Origin: Pseudomonadota bacterium
GTDB lineage: Bacteria; Pseudomonadota; Gammaproteobacteria; Steroidobacterales; Steroidobacteraceae
Direction: 5' to 3'
DNA length: 64,000 nt
Assembly: GCA_019352035.1 (NCBI GenBank)
Contig: JABBNZ010000002.1
Location: forward strand, 10,533-74,532
A program made the translations under genes and the position numbers. Of this stretch, positions 1 to 9,352 are shown piece by piece (the stretch's first letter is position 1; each line of letters starts with the position of its first letter). Under the pieces are notes generated by a model that did no database searches, had not been told where the DNA came from, and saw only the letters and a program-made list of their open reading frames with translations.

Positions 1-125
1 GGGCGCGCATGTCGGGGTGCTACGGGGTCTGGACACGAGAAGGACGGGTCGCGGCCGGTCTCTTTGGCCGGGGGCGCACGTCGAAAACATTGGGTCGCGC
101 AACGCGCGGGAGAATATTCGTGCCG

Positions 126-2249
126 ATGCAATCCTCATTGCGATATTCGATCATGATCGCCGCCGCCTGCAGCTTCGGTGCCGCATCGGCGCTCGCGGCG
201 GACACCCCTTCTACTCTGCAGCAGGTTGTGGTCGCTGCGCAGAAGGAGTTCTACCGGGGCGACACACCGCTCGAGCAACTACCGCAGAGCGTCGACGTGG
301 TATCGGGCAACCTCCTCAAGGTGGAAGGAATCACCACCTTGAACGATGCGCTCTCGCTGGTGAGCGGCGTCGCGCAGCAGAACAATTTCGGCGGCTTGTG
401 GGATGCCTACGCCATCCGCGGCTTTGCCGGTAACGAAAACCTTCCGAGCGGCTACCTCGTCAATGGTTTTAACTGGGGACGCGGGTTCGTCGGACCGCGT
501 GACATGTCCGACGTCGAGCGCATAGAAGTTGTCAAAGGCCCTGACTCGGCCCTGTTCGGCCGCGGCGAGCCCGGTGGCACGGTTAACATCATCACCAAGA
601 AGCCGCTCTTTCACGAGCAGGGCTATGCGGCGCTCTCTGGAGGCAGCTATCAGGATTACCGCGCTGAGGCGGATGTCACGGGGCCGCTCGCCTCATGGCT
701 GGCCGGCCGCATCAATGGCGCCTACGAGAATTCCCACAGCTTCCGGCACACCGTGAAATGGGACAAGTATGTCGTGACGCCTTCGCTCTTGGCGCGGATC
801 GGTAATCGCACGACACTTTCCTATGAGCTCGAGATAATCAGGCAGGCGATACCCTTCGACCGCGGCGTCGTCGGGCGCAACGATCAGCTGGGCATCATTC
901 CGATCTCGACCTTCCTGGGCGAGCCTGGGAATGGTCCGACGGTGGTTCACGCGATCAGTCATCAGGTCGGGTTCCAGCACGACTTCCGCGATGGCTGGAC
1001 GCTGCAGCTCGGACTGGGGGCGCTCAAGAGTTCGCTCCTGGGTACCGGTGAGGATCCCGAGCTTGCGGCGTCTCATAACCCCTTCCTCCAGGGCGGCGAC
1101 ATCCTCGCGCGGCGGCGTAGATCGCGCAACTATCACAGCAACGACGTCGTGCCCCGTGGGGAGATCTCCGGCAAGATCTCGACGGGGCCGCTGGTCCACC
1201 ACGTCCTCTTCGGCGCGGATTACGATCACCTGCAGCTCGATGAGGCGCTCGACCAGTACCGGCCGCCGGTGGTCACGCCGACGACGACCATCACGCAGCT
1301 CAACGGCGTCAATATCTTCGATCCCGTGTACGGAAACCTGCCGCCGATGAAGCCTTTTACCAACACTCTGGAGACCGACGAGGACTGGGGCGCTTATGCG
1401 CACGACCAGATCGATTTCGGGTCGAAGTGGAAGCTGCATGCCGGTGTGCGCTACGACAATTTCAGGCAGTCTCTCCTCGATAGGATCGCCGCATCAACCT
1501 CCCACCAGAGCGTCACGGCAGTAAGTCCGGACGTGGGTCTGGTGTTTTCCCCAATCGATGACGTCGAGCTATACGCCAGCTATGGCAAAGGCTTCCGGCC
1601 GAACACGGGGCAGGATGCTCACGGCGTCGCATTCCAGCCCGAGATCACCCGCTCCTATGAGACGGGCGTCAAGTTCAAGACCTCCGGGGGCTGGCTGAAC
1701 GGCACCGCCGACGTGTTCAAGACGGATAAGACCAACGTGCTCACGGCCGATCCCGCGAATCCGGGATTCTCTCTGGCGGCCGGCGCCGCCGAGAGCCGTG
1801 GCGTTGAACTCGATCTCACTGGACGGCTGCCGGCGAAGTTCAGCTACCGGCTCTCCTATGCGTACGTGGACGCCTACTTCTCCAAGGCGATTCTCGACCC
1901 AGACTTCGGCAGGCCGCTGCCGGCGGGCACCCCGCTCATCAACGTGCCGAAGAACAGCGGCAGCCTCATGTTGATGAGAGATTTCAGCGTCGGTGAGGCG
2001 CTGGTGAATGCCGGCGGCGCCGTGACGTACGTGAGTAGAGAGCTGGGCGAGACCGGCACGACCTTCTACCTGCCCTCCTACACTCTGGTGAAGGTGTTCG
2101 GCACGGTGGACTTCACCCGGGCCTTCCAGCTCTCGGCGGAGATCGATAACCTGTTCAACAGAACTTATTACGCCAACTCATACGCGCAGCTCTGGGTGAT
2201 GCCTGGGACTCCGCGTACCTTCAACATCAAAGCGACCTACCGGTTCTGA
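126..2249 (+). CDS. TonB-dependent siderophore-type outer membrane receptor
   Basis: Signal peptide MQSSLRYSIMIAAACSFGAASALAA, plug motifs (VEVVKGPDSALFGRGEPGGTVNIITKKP) and C-terminal ...NIKATYRF. Start moved to the internal ATG at 126, ahead of the signal peptide. Confidence 0.9.
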   Translation: MQSSLRYSIMIAAACSFGAASALAADTPSTLQQVVVAAQKEFYRGDTPLEQLPQSVDVVSGNLLKVEGITTLNDALSLVSGVAQQNNFGGLWDAYAIRGFAGNENLPSGYLVNGFNWGRGFVGPRDMSDVERIEVVKGPDSALFGRGEPGGTVNIITKKPLFHEQGYAALSGGSYQDYRAEADVTGPLASWLAGRINGAYENSHSFRHTVKWDKYVVTPSLLARIGNRTTLSYELEIIRQAIPFDRGVVGRNDQLGIIPISTFLGEPGNGPTVVHAISHQVGFQHDFRDGWTLQLGLGALKSSLLGTGEDPELAASHNPFLQGGDILARRRRSRNYHSNDVVPRGEISGKISTGPLVHHVLFGADYDHLQLDEALDQYRPPVVTPTTTITQLNGVNIFDPVYGNLPPMKPFTNTLETDEDWGAYAHDQIDFGSKWKLHAGVRYDNFRQSLLDRIAASTSHQSVTAVSPDVGLVFSPIDDVELYASYGKGFRPNTGQDAHGVAFQPEITRSYETGVKFKTSGGWLNGTADVFKTDKTNVLTADPANPGFSLAAGAAESRGVELDLTGRLPAKFSYRLSYAYVDAYFSKAILDPDFGRPLPAGTPLINVPKNSGSLMLMRDFSVGEALVNAGGAVTYVSRELGETGTTFYLPSYTLVKVFGTVDFTRAFQLSAEIDNLFNRTYYANSYAQLWVMPGTPRTFNIKATYRF

Positions 2250-2259
2250 GTCGAAGCCT

Positions 2260-2293
2260 GCGGCGGCGGACACATCCGTGTGCCCGCCGCCGC
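2260..2293. terminator. GC-rich hairpin between convergent genes, possible bidirectional terminator
   Basis: gcggcggcggacac-atcc-gtgtgcccgccgccgc stem-loop between the TonB stop (+) and the Lrp stop (-); no clear T-tract. Confidence 0.5.
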
Positions 2294-2297
2294 GTCG

Positions 2298-2801
2298 TCA
2301 ACGCTCTGTGTTGAAGAGCTTGGCGAGCGGGTAGTGCAGCTTCTCAATTGGCGACTTTATGACGATGTAGCTGAAAAACTTCGCCACCCCGATGTTTCGG
2401 TCGAGAATGTCTTCCATCACCGATTGGTAGTGACCAACGCCGCGGGTGACAAACTTCAGGAGGTAATCGTACCCGCCGCTCACCAGGTGGCATTCGATGA
2501 CCTCGTCGATTGCCCGGATCGATGTCTCGAATTTGGTGAAATCCTCACGGTGATGATTGCTCAGCGTGACTTCGGTGAAGACCGTGATCGTCTCTCCGAG
2601 CTTGCTGAGGTCTACCCTCGCATTGTAGCTGGTGATGTAGCCGGCTTCCTCGAGACGCTTGACCCGCAGCAGGCACGGACTCGGCGAGAGCGCCACATTT
2701 TTGGCGAGCTCGATGTTGGTGATCCGGCCGTTGCGTTGCAGCTGGGCCAGGATGTTGATGTCTATGCGATCCAATTTGATCGCGGCCATGTGGGAGCTCA
2801 C
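2298..2801 (-). CDS. Lrp/AsnC family transcriptional regulator
   Basis: N-terminal HTH (LDRIDINILAQLQRNGRITNIELAKNVALSPSPCLLRVKRLEEAGYI) plus RAM-like domain. Confidence 0.93.
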   Translation of the reverse strand: MSSHMAAIKLDRIDINILAQLQRNGRITNIELAKNVALSPSPCLLRVKRLEEAGYITSYNARVDLSKLGETITVFTEVTLSNHHREDFTKFETSIRAIDEVIECHLVSGGYDYLLKFVTRGVGHYQSVMEDILDRNIGVAKFFSYIVIKSPIEKLHYPLAKLFNTER

Positions 2802-2835
2802 CTCGGATGCTCGAATGATCGCTGAAGCGGCCCTG

Positions 2836-3555
2836 TCATGCCCGCAGATCGCCCTGATGCGCTTTGACCAGGTGCGCGATGCTGGGGAAGCGCGCTCCGA
2901 TGGGCGCCCCCTCGGGCATCACCACTTTATCAGCATCCTCGTCCGGCGAGCGACGATCGATCCACGCGGTGGCGAGCCCGGTGGCCGCGGCGGCCGCGAG
3001 GTCGCGCTGCGGGCTGGCGCCGATGTGCAGGATCTCCCCCGCATGATAGCCTAGCTTGGCGAGCTTGCCGATTACTCGGCGGATACTGCGCTGATCGGGT
3101 CCGTACGAGCCGATTTCCTCGGCCGTGCAGACCAGATCGAACTTCGCCTCGAGGCGGCGGGCGCTGACAGCGAAGCTGTGCCGATCTGCGTTCACGAACG
3201 CTGCGATCTTGAAATAGCGGCTGAAGTATTGCAATGCCGCGGGCGCATCGGCGAACGCCGGCCAATTCGGCACCGAGTGGCCGAACTGGGCGTGCTCAGC
3301 ATCCGAGCTGAGCACGGCCCATTCCTTCGCGAGCGCTCGGTGCGCCTGTGCCAGGATTTCGGAGTACGGCAGCTCGGGGCTGCTTGCACCAAGGGCCATC
3401 TCGTGCCGCTCGAAAGCCGCCAGCACCTCGTGCCGCGACAGACCGATGCGTCCGCTTGCCAGTAATGGCCGCACGGCGGTCATGATGCCCGAGTCCCGGT
3501 CGATGAGGGTTCCATAGCAGCCGAAGCTGAGTACTCTGAAGCCGGTGATGCGCAT
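2836..3555 (-). CDS. Haloacid dehalogenase type II (HAD superfamily)
   Basis: MRITGFRVLSFGCYGTLIDRDSG motif I; ...LHIGASPQRDLAAAAATGLATAWIDR. Internal ATG at 3555 chosen; 13 bp from the upstream gene. Confidence 0.85.
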   Translation of the reverse strand: MRITGFRVLSFGCYGTLIDRDSGIMTAVRPLLASGRIGLSRHEVLAAFERHEMALGASSPELPYSEILAQAHRALAKEWAVLSSDAEHAQFGHSVPNWPAFADAPAALQYFSRYFKIAAFVNADRHSFAVSARRLEAKFDLVCTAEEIGSYGPDQRSIRRVIGKLAKLGYHAGEILHIGASPQRDLAAAAATGLATAWIDRRSPDEDADKVVMPEGAPIGARFPSIAHLVKAHQGDLRA

Positions 3556-3568
3556 GGGCCACTCGTCC

Positions 3569-4495
3569 TCAATACCCGGCGGCCCGGTCGACGACATTGC
3601 GCAGAGGCTCTCCACGGCGGTATCTGCGGATGTTCTCGAGGACGATTCGTGCTGACGTCTCCGGCCGCGTTACTGCGGCGATGTGCGGCGTGAGCAGAAT
3701 GCTCGGGTGTTGCCAGAACGGATGTCCGCTCGGCAATGGTTCCGGCTCACAAACATCGAGAACGGCGGCCGAGAGCCGGCCGGAATCGAGCACCTCGAGC
3801 AGGGCGGCCTGATCGAGATGGCCGCCCCTACCGAGGTTGACGAGCGCAGCCCCCTTCGGCAAGCGCGTGAAAAGTCGCTGGTCAAGGATGTGGCGTGTGG
3901 CATCCGTCAACGGCAGCAGACAGACCAGGATGTCGGAGCCGCCGAGGAAAGCCTCCAAGCCATCGGATCCCGAGTAGCAGGCGATTCCCGGGAGTTGCTT
4001 CGGAGTGCGACTCCAGCCGCGCAGCGCAAAGCCGAATGGGGCGAGTGCCTGGAGCACCGCTTGGCCGAGAACGCCGAGTCCCATGATGCCGACGCGCCGC
4101 TGCGCCGCCGGGACCACCTCCAGTTGCCGCCATTCGGCCGACCGCTGGGCGCGCTGATAGTCGAGCACGTTCCGATGCAGCGCGAGCACCGCCATCGTCG
4201 CGAACTCGACCATCCCGCTCGCGATTCCAGGCTCCACCATGCGCACCACCGAGACCGTTTCCGGCACCTGGTCGAGGCCGATCTGGTCCACCCCGGCACC
4301 GATTGAGAAGAGCACTTTGAGATTGGTGAGCGACCGCAGCAGATCCGCCGGGGGCTGCCAGGCGATGAGGTATTCGATGGCCTCGGGATTGCCCGTGTCG
4401 GGCCAGATGTGGAACGGAAGGTCAGGCGCCTCCGCGGCGAATATTCCGGCCCAGATCCGGCCGCGTTCGGCTTCCGATCGGTAAAGGATGCTCAT
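3569..4495 (-). CDS. D-isomer-specific 2-hydroxyacid dehydrogenase (glyoxylate/hydroxypyruvate reductase A-like)
   Basis: VGIMGLGVLGQAVLQALAPFGF Rossmann motif; LVNLGRGGHLDQAALLEVLDSGRLSAAVLDVCEPEPLP; start at internal ATG MSILYRSEAERG. Confidence 0.88.
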   Translation of the reverse strand: MSILYRSEAERGRIWAGIFAAEAPDLPFHIWPDTGNPEAIEYLIAWQPPADLLRSLTNLKVLFSIGAGVDQIGLDQVPETVSVVRMVEPGIASGMVEFATMAVLALHRNVLDYQRAQRSAEWRQLEVVPAAQRRVGIMGLGVLGQAVLQALAPFGFALRGWSRTPKQLPGIACYSGSDGLEAFLGGSDILVCLLPLTDATRHILDQRLFTRLPKGAALVNLGRGGHLDQAALLEVLDSGRLSAAVLDVCEPEPLPSGHPFWQHPSILLTPHIAAVTRPETSARIVLENIRRYRRGEPLRNVVDRAAGY

Positions 4496-4497
4496 GG

Positions 4498-5343
4498 TCA
4501 GGTGAGTGCTTGCGATACGAGGCCGAGAACGCGCGCCCCATTGCGGTGCGGCGTGGGCGTACCGCGGATCATCACGGCGGCGCAGTCGATACGCGCGATG
4601 CCACTGGAGGCGAGCCATTCGCGGAGTACTGTCGCATCCGCCGGCACATCGAGCCGTATGATCCCGCTCCGTCTCTGAAGCAGGCGCGCAACCATCTCGA
4701 TGGCCAGCGTCTCGTCTTCCGCGACCACAGGCCCAATGGTCGTGCCTCGACCGGCCTCTCTCGCCAACGCATAGCCTGCAAGGTGCCCGTGACGCGAGGC
4801 GAGAACGCCCTCACCGCCAGCGAGCACCGCGGCGAGAACTGACGTTCTGTCGGTGCCGAACGCATTCGCGTCCCAGTGTGCAATCGTCGCCAGGTCGGTG
4901 CTCGTCACCGCGCCAAGGATTGCGGTGCCCGCTTGGAGCGGAAGCGTGGCAGCAGTCGCCATGCCCTGATACTGACAGATCGCTCCGTGCTCGCGAAATC
5001 CGCACTGCTCATAGAGCCGCATGCCCGCGCGGGTGGCCACCAGCTGCAGCGAGCGTCCACCGGCGTCCTCCATCACAGCATTCATCAGCCTGAGGCCGAT
5101 GCCTTTGCCCTGATGGTGCCGGTCGACGACCACGAGTCCGACAGTTGCGAACTGTTCTCCGTAGGGCCACCAGAGGGCGGTGCCGAGCACCTGCCCGCCT
5201 GCATCGCAGGCCACCCATCCGTTCCCCAGACGGAAGTGAAAGCTCCAGTCCTCGAGCCGGTAGGACCAGGACTCCGCCTGCGTGAGGCGCAGGCCCTCGG
5301 CGAGATCTTCCGGCTGCATTCGGCGGGCGGTCATCTCCGTCAT
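4498..5343 (-). CDS. Two-domain GNAT-family N-acetyltransferase (paralog 1)
   Basis: GNAT motif A (VVVDRHHQGKGIGLRLMNAVMEDAGGRSLQLVATRAGMRLYEQCGF) plus a C-terminal second GNAT-like domain; similar to ORFs at 9353 and 29733. Confidence 0.85.
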   Translation of the reverse strand: MTEMTARRMQPEDLAEGLRLTQAESWSYRLEDWSFHFRLGNGWVACDAGGQVLGTALWWPYGEQFATVGLVVVDRHHQGKGIGLRLMNAVMEDAGGRSLQLVATRAGMRLYEQCGFREHGAICQYQGMATAATLPLQAGTAILGAVTSTDLATIAHWDANAFGTDRTSVLAAVLAGGEGVLASRHGHLAGYALAREAGRGTTIGPVVAEDETLAIEMVARLLQRRSGIIRLDVPADATVLREWLASSGIARIDCAAVMIRGTPTPHRNGARVLGLVSQALT

Positions 5344-5360
5344 GTGTGCATGATCCGTTC

Positions 5361-6680
5361 TCAACGTTTGGCTCGCAGCAGCGCGATTCGATCCTGCATC
5401 CGATAACCGTGAATGATGGCCGGCATGAACCATGGGTTGCCACGATAAAACGGGATGGAGGCGGGCGGCCGGAAATCGAATGCCGTGCGCGCGCGATCAC
5501 CGTACCCCATCAGCTTATGGGCCGCGCGCGTACCGAGCCACGGAGCCCAGACCACGCCTGAGCCGCAGAACCCCGTCGCATACACAACTCCGTCCTTCTC
5601 GAAAAGGCGGGGTATCATGTCGCGATTCATCGCCACATTGCCGAACCAGCTGTGCGAAAGACGAACGTTCCCGAGTTCCGGGAAGAGGCTCACCAGTCCC
5701 TTGCGCAAAAGGAGCGTCGGCGCCGCCCGATCGCCGACACGGGAGCTGTCACGCCCTCCCAGCAGGACACGTTTGCCGTCGGGGGAAGGGCGGTAAAAGA
5801 AGCCCAGCTGGCGCCCTTCGGCCATCATCATCCGCTTCGGCAAGAGTCGCGCCATCAGTTCGGGCCCGAGCTCCTCGGTGGCAATGATCCGGGCGCGCAC
5901 CGGGACCAACCGGCGGCGGAGGAAGGGAATGGCGCCATCGGTGTACCCGTTCGTGCAAACCAGAACCTGTCGCGCCTGCACGGTCCCGGCTGAAGTCACC
6001 ACGCGGAACCCGGACGGCTCCCGGCGTAAAGACGTTACGCATGTGTTTGAATGGACCGTCACTCCCGAAGCGAGTGCCACCCGCAGGAGCTCCGCATGGA
6101 ACTTGGCGGGGTGCAGTCCGCCGATGTCCATCCGCACCGTGCCGCCGCGGTAGAAGTCGGTGCCGATATAGTGGTGTTGCTCCGCGTACGGCACGGCGTA
6201 AGACTCGATTCCGAGCTTCTTTGCCAGCGCCTCGGCGCTGCGCGCAATCCCTTCATATTGCCCATAGCCGATCGCGCCCTTGAACTGGCCGACCCGCTGG
6301 AATTCGCAATCGAGTCCTTCGGTCTTGATGAGGTCGTAGAGAAACTCGCGCGCGATCTTGCCTTCCCTCTCGATGGCGATCGCCATCTTCTCACCGAAGC
6401 GCCGGGCGATCGTGGCGAAGTCCGGCCGGATGGTCCCGCTGGTAACGCCGCCGTTACGCGTGGACGCGCCTTCGCCGGGGCTCATCGCGTCGAAAGCGGC
6501 CACCGCGCGACCCTCGCGCGCCAGCGTCAGCCCCGCCGCGAGCCCCGCGTAGCCTGCGCCAACGATGGCCACGTCGAGCTCCCTGGCCAGCGGCTGCCGC
6601 GACAATGGCTTGGGGGGAGCCGCTTCCCACCAGTAGGGCGTGCTTTTGTCGGCGATTTTGGGCTCGTGCGCGTAAGCCAC
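5361..6680 (-). CDS. FAD-dependent oxidoreductase, DadA/PuuB (gamma-glutamylputrescine oxidase-like) family
   Basis: DVAIVGAGYAGLAAGLTLARE dinucleotide-binding motif; ...VVYATGFCGSGVVWAPWLG; GTG start inferred at 6680, adjacent to the thrC stop. Confidence 0.85.
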   Translation of the reverse strand: MAYAHEPKIADKSTPYWWEAAPPKPLSRQPLARELDVAIVGAGYAGLAAGLTLAREGRAVAAFDAMSPGEGASTRNGGVTSGTIRPDFATIARRFGEKMAIAIEREGKIAREFLYDLIKTEGLDCEFQRVGQFKGAIGYGQYEGIARSAEALAKKLGIESYAVPYAEQHHYIGTDFYRGGTVRMDIGGLHPAKFHAELLRVALASGVTVHSNTCVTSLRREPSGFRVVTSAGTVQARQVLVCTNGYTDGAIPFLRRRLVPVRARIIATEELGPELMARLLPKRMMMAEGRQLGFFYRPSPDGKRVLLGGRDSSRVGDRAAPTLLLRKGLVSLFPELGNVRLSHSWFGNVAMNRDMIPRLFEKDGVVYATGFCGSGVVWAPWLGTRAAHKLMGYGDRARTAFDFRPPASIPFYRGNPWFMPAIIHGYRMQDRIALLRAKR

Positions 6681-6681
6681 G

Positions 6682-8022
6682 TCAATGATCCTCCGTGCCG
6701 TGCTGCCGCAGTGCATTGCGGAGCGAGGCGAGATCGGCCTCGATCTCCGTGGATGCGGTGGGTCGGGCGAACAGTTCGGTCAGCGATTGCGGCAAGGGCA
6801 CCCTCCGCCCGATCAGCGGCTCGACGATCTCCCGGAATTTCACCGGATGGGCCGTGGACACCAACACCCAGCGGCCGCTCTCGCGCCGCTCGCGCGGCAG
6901 ACGCGCGTACGCTTCGGCGGCGGTCGCTGTGTGTGGGCACCAGATCTGCCCGAGCTCCCTGTAGCCCGCGCGAATGCGCGCGCGGATCGCCTCATCGCCG
7001 ACGGTGCAAGCGCTGACGGCGCTTCGTATTTCGGTGAGGTCCGGATAGAGCGTGCGCAGACGCTCCATATTGCTTGGATTGCCAACATCCATTGCAGAAG
7101 CAAGTGTGGCAACGCTCGCCCGCGGACGCCAATCACCGGTCTCGAGGAAATCCGGCACCGTGCGGTTGGCGTTGTGCGCCAACACCACATTTCCGATCGG
7201 CAGTCCCAGCTCGCGAGCCCAGATGCAGGCCACCGCGTTACCGAGATTGCCGCTCGGCACGATGAAGCATGCACGTTCGCCATGAAGCCTCCACACCGAG
7301 AGGCTTGCCGCGGCGTAGTACACGATCTGCGGGAGCAATCGACCGAGATTGATGCTGTTGGCAGACGACAGCGCGCGCTCTCGCCGCCATTGGCGATCGA
7401 GAAACGCCTGCTTCACGAGCCGCTGGCAGTCGTCGAAGGTGCCGCGCACGGCAAACGATCGTACGTTGCCACCCCAACAGGTGAGCTGACGCTCTTGTGT
7501 CGGGGAGACGAGCCCCTTGGGAAAGAGCACCGCGACCTGGATGCCCGGTCGGTCGTGGAACGCCGCCGCGACGGCCGCGCCCGTGTCCCCCGAGGTGGCC
7601 ACGAGGACCGTCAACGGACGGGACGAGGGGCCGCGCAGACGGGCGAGGCAAGCGGCGAGAAAGCGGGCACCGAAATCCTTGAAGGCAGCAGTCGGACCAT
7701 GGAAGAGCTCCAGCACCGCCAGGCGTCCATTGGTGCCGAGGGGGACGACGGGCGCGGGGAAATCGAACGCCTCCGTGGTGATGGCGGAAAGCGATTGCGC
7801 GAGCGGACCGCCTTCGACGAATGGCGCGAGCAGATGGGTCCCCGTCTCCGCCAGACTCCCCCAAGGGCCCCCGGCACCCCCTGGGAAGCGCGGCCATTCG
7901 ACGGGCACATACAGACCGCCGTCCGGCGCCAGGCCCTGCTCCAGCGCCTCGCCGAATCCGGCGGTCAGCGTCTCATCACGCGTGCTCTTGAAGCGCATTT
8001 CTGTCAATTCCGCCCCCGACAT
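6682..8022 (-). CDS. thrC: Threonine synthase
   Basis: FHGPTAAFKDFGARFLA PLP-lysine motif, VATSGDTGAAVAAAF, PSGNLGNAVACIWARELGLPIG. Confidence 0.92.
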   Translation of the reverse strand: MSGAELTEMRFKSTRDETLTAGFGEALEQGLAPDGGLYVPVEWPRFPGGAGGPWGSLAETGTHLLAPFVEGGPLAQSLSAITTEAFDFPAPVVPLGTNGRLAVLELFHGPTAAFKDFGARFLAACLARLRGPSSRPLTVLVATSGDTGAAVAAAFHDRPGIQVAVLFPKGLVSPTQERQLTCWGGNVRSFAVRGTFDDCQRLVKQAFLDRQWRRERALSSANSINLGRLLPQIVYYAAASLSVWRLHGERACFIVPSGNLGNAVACIWARELGLPIGNVVLAHNANRTVPDFLETGDWRPRASVATLASAMDVGNPSNMERLRTLYPDLTEIRSAVSACTVGDEAIRARIRAGYRELGQIWCPHTATAAEAYARLPRERRESGRWVLVSTAHPVKFREIVEPLIGRRVPLPQSLTELFARPTASTEIEADLASLRNALRQHGTEDH

Positions 8023-8032
8023 CTAGACCCGC

Positions 8033-8995
8033 TCAACCGGACTCGATGAGCCTGGCGCCGTCCCCGCTGATGTCCACCAGCCACTCGTCGATGCTGAAGC
8101 AGGCCGCGGCGAACTCCCGCCGCATGGCCTCGAGCACCCCGTGCGCATCCGGGGCGAGCGCCCAGGCGAAGAGCGTGGGACCTGCCCCGGAGAGCGAGCA
8201 GCCAAGCGCGCCCGCCTGCATGGCCGCGAGACGCACCGCCTGGAAGCCCGGGATCAGCGCCTGGCGCTGCGGCTCGATGACGACGTCCTCGAAGGAGGAT
8301 CGGATCATGTCGAGATCGTTGGTATAGCAACCTGAGATGAACCCCGCGAGGTTGGCCGTCTGCCAGACAAAATCGGAGAGCTCGACGTCGCGCTTGAGGA
8401 TCGCGCGTGCCAGCCGCGTCGAGAGGAACATGTGCGGGTGCACGATGATGGCGCGAATCCCCTCGGGCACCGGGATCTGCGTCACCCGCGGATGATCGAT
8501 ACCGACCGTGAGGACGAGGCCGCCGAAGAGCGAGGGCGAGACGTTGTCGACGTGCAGGGATCCGCTCGCCGCTGCCTCGCCCTGCATCGCGAATTTCAGC
8601 AACGCGAGCTTCCCACAGGGATGCGGCAACAGCGCGTTGGCAGCGAGCACCGCACCTACAGCCGACGCCGCAGAGCCTCCGAGGCCGGAGCCGAGCGGAA
8701 CGCCCTTGTCGATACGCATCGCGAAGCCAAATCCCGGTTGCAGGGTTTTCAGCATCACGAGCAATGCGCGGCCGGCCGTGTTCTCCGCCGGGTCCATCGG
8801 AAGCTTGTCTGCGAACCCCGTGATGTCGGTGATCGTCACATCTTGCGTCTCGGTGCGGCTCACCGTGACGCGATCGCCCAGCGCTCCCACTGAGAACCCG
8901 AGGATATCGAAACCGACTGCCACATTGCCGACTGAGGCCGGAGCAAATGCGGTGGCCCACCGGGGACGGTCTGTAGCGGATCTGGTGCTAGACAC
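8033..8995 (-). CDS. thrB: Homoserine kinase (GHMP kinase family)
   Basis: ATAFAPASVGNVAVGFDILGFSV; PLGSGLGGSAASAVGAVLAANALL GHMP ATP-binding motif; CSLSGAGPTLFAWA. Confidence 0.92.
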   Translation of the reverse strand: MSSTRSATDRPRWATAFAPASVGNVAVGFDILGFSVGALGDRVTVSRTETQDVTITDITGFADKLPMDPAENTAGRALLVMLKTLQPGFGFAMRIDKGVPLGSGLGGSAASAVGAVLAANALLPHPCGKLALLKFAMQGEAAASGSLHVDNVSPSLFGGLVLTVGIDHPRVTQIPVPEGIRAIIVHPHMFLSTRLARAILKRDVELSDFVWQTANLAGFISGCYTNDLDMIRSSFEDVVIEPQRQALIPGFQAVRLAAMQAGALGCSLSGAGPTLFAWALAPDAHGVLEAMRREFAAACFSIDEWLVDISGDGARLIESG

Positions 8996-9286
8996 TTCTT
9001 GGAGCTTTAGTCCGAGGTCGTCCTAACGTGTCCAGTGTATCCGTGCCACACCCGTGAGGTACGGTGCAGGCAATCCTGTTTTCGGAATAATCGCCTGTCC
9101 GAAGGACGTAAATCGAATGAAATTCCGTTGGACACTGCCGCCGACCGTCTTTGGGGCCCCGGCTCGAGGTCCTCTGAGTAGGCCATTTCGATCGGCGAGC
9201 CAGGCTCGATACCGCTCGCGAGCAGCATCGGCAGGGTGATCGCCGGATGGGGCTTTCCTTGCCGATTGGCGCTATAGTTTGGCCGA

Positions 9287-9321
9287 AGATTTCGAATCAT
9301 CGCTCCGAAGCGACGAAATCT
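9287..9321. promoter_or_regulatory. Nested inverted repeat upstream of the GNAT paralog 2 gene
   Basis: AGATTTCG ... CGAAATCT outer stem with inner TCGCT-ccga-AGCGA stem, about 30 nt upstream of the ORF at 9353. Confidence 0.35.
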
Positions 9322-9352
9322 ACCAGCCCACCCGTGCAATCGTAAGACAGAC

